Positions 63,849 to 64,000 of a stretch of DNA of 64,000 nt are shown piece after piece. The DNA lies in contig CM053256.1 of NCBI GenBank assembly GCA_028583405.1, positions 19,145,534 through 19,209,533 of the forward strand. The letters are read 5' to 3'. The position numbers and the translations under genes are program-made. The notes under the pieces are model-generated. The model ran no database searches, was not told the origin of the DNA, and was given only the letters and a program-made list of their open reading frames with translations. Position 1 is the stretch's first letter. Every line of letters begins with the position of its first letter. The stretch comes from Pogonophryne albipinna. Its lineage: Eukaryota > Chordata > Actinopteri > Perciformes > Artedidraconidae.

Positions 63849-64000
63849 TAACCTGTTAAGCCCGAGCCTGTTTTTCAGGTCTCAGGCTCGAAAAAATGAC
63901 ATTCCCAGAACAAATGACCATATCTTCCCTTCTAAAAGGGCTAAATTAATAATATTTTTTCTCAAAGCAAGGTTACACCTGTGAGTTGGATGTAGAAGTG
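63849..64000. mobile_element. Second copy of the TTAACCTGTTAAGCC repeat, cut by window end
   Basis: It aligns over its whole visible length with 60417-60568 (shared 'gacattcccagaacaaatga' and 'cacctgtgagttggatgtag'). Confidence 0.7.

Larger units (their letters stand above)
47984..64000 (-). other. eif3h: eif3h upstream intron, at least 16 kb, transposon-rich
   Basis: This is inferred because no further eif3h exon is recognised between 47984 and the window edge. It holds one complete hAT 58 bp from the acceptor, a four-level hAT stack, and several other elements near 60-64 kb. Confidence 0.7.

Overview
The window looks like chromosomal DNA of a teleost fish. Three spliced exons encode the carboxyl end of translation factor eIF3 subunit h. 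The repeats are typical of fish: Rex1-like and L2-like LINEs, Tc1, piggyBac and many hAT transposons, short inverted-repeat elements and long (TG)n tracts. There is no bacterial-style gene packing, and most short open frames are chance or low complexity.

Layout. 1-10.2 kb is non-coding, with a few MITE-like elements and (CT)n and (TG)n repeats. 10.24-27.0 kb is one L2-like LINE split by a 15,052-bp piggyBac-type element. The piggyBac has perfect 15-bp inverted ends at 10757 and 25808 and a TTAA/TTAC target. It is itself filled with a Tc1 fragment, a 9,350-bp hAT (12325-21674), a Rex1 tail and a second hAT (22936-25282) holding LINE endonuclease sequence. The 9.35-kb hAT carries a further 8,135-bp insertion (12672-20806), flanked by the 8-bp duplication GTTGTACC. 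That insertion holds two apparently intact, convergent spliced genes: an SGNH-type hydrolase (+ strand) and a THAP zinc-finger protein (- strand). This is the most unusual part of the window.

27-42.6 kb is mostly single-copy non-coding DNA. It also has a hAT transposase remnant (31.1-31.5 kb), a rearranged Rex1 tail (39.1-39.7 kb), a 1.57-kb element with perfect 23-bp inverted ends (39688-41253) and a MITE end. 42.6-48.0 kb holds the last three coding exons of eif3h on the - strand, and everything to the right is one intron of at least 16 kb. A 1.3-kb hAT sits 58 bp upstream of an eif3h splice acceptor (48045-49341). A four-level stack of hAT-type elements lies at 50956-55170. At 61.0-62.8 kb a TTAA-flanked element contains a long-inverted-repeat element with another THAP exon.

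In vertebrates known to me, EIF3H lies next to TRPS1 on its 3' side. The quiet left half may therefore be the regulatory desert beside trps1, but no trps1 exon is visible. Work by eye limits precision: fragment edges without target duplications are approximate, and family names are from recognised protein motifs and terminal sequences, not from a database search.
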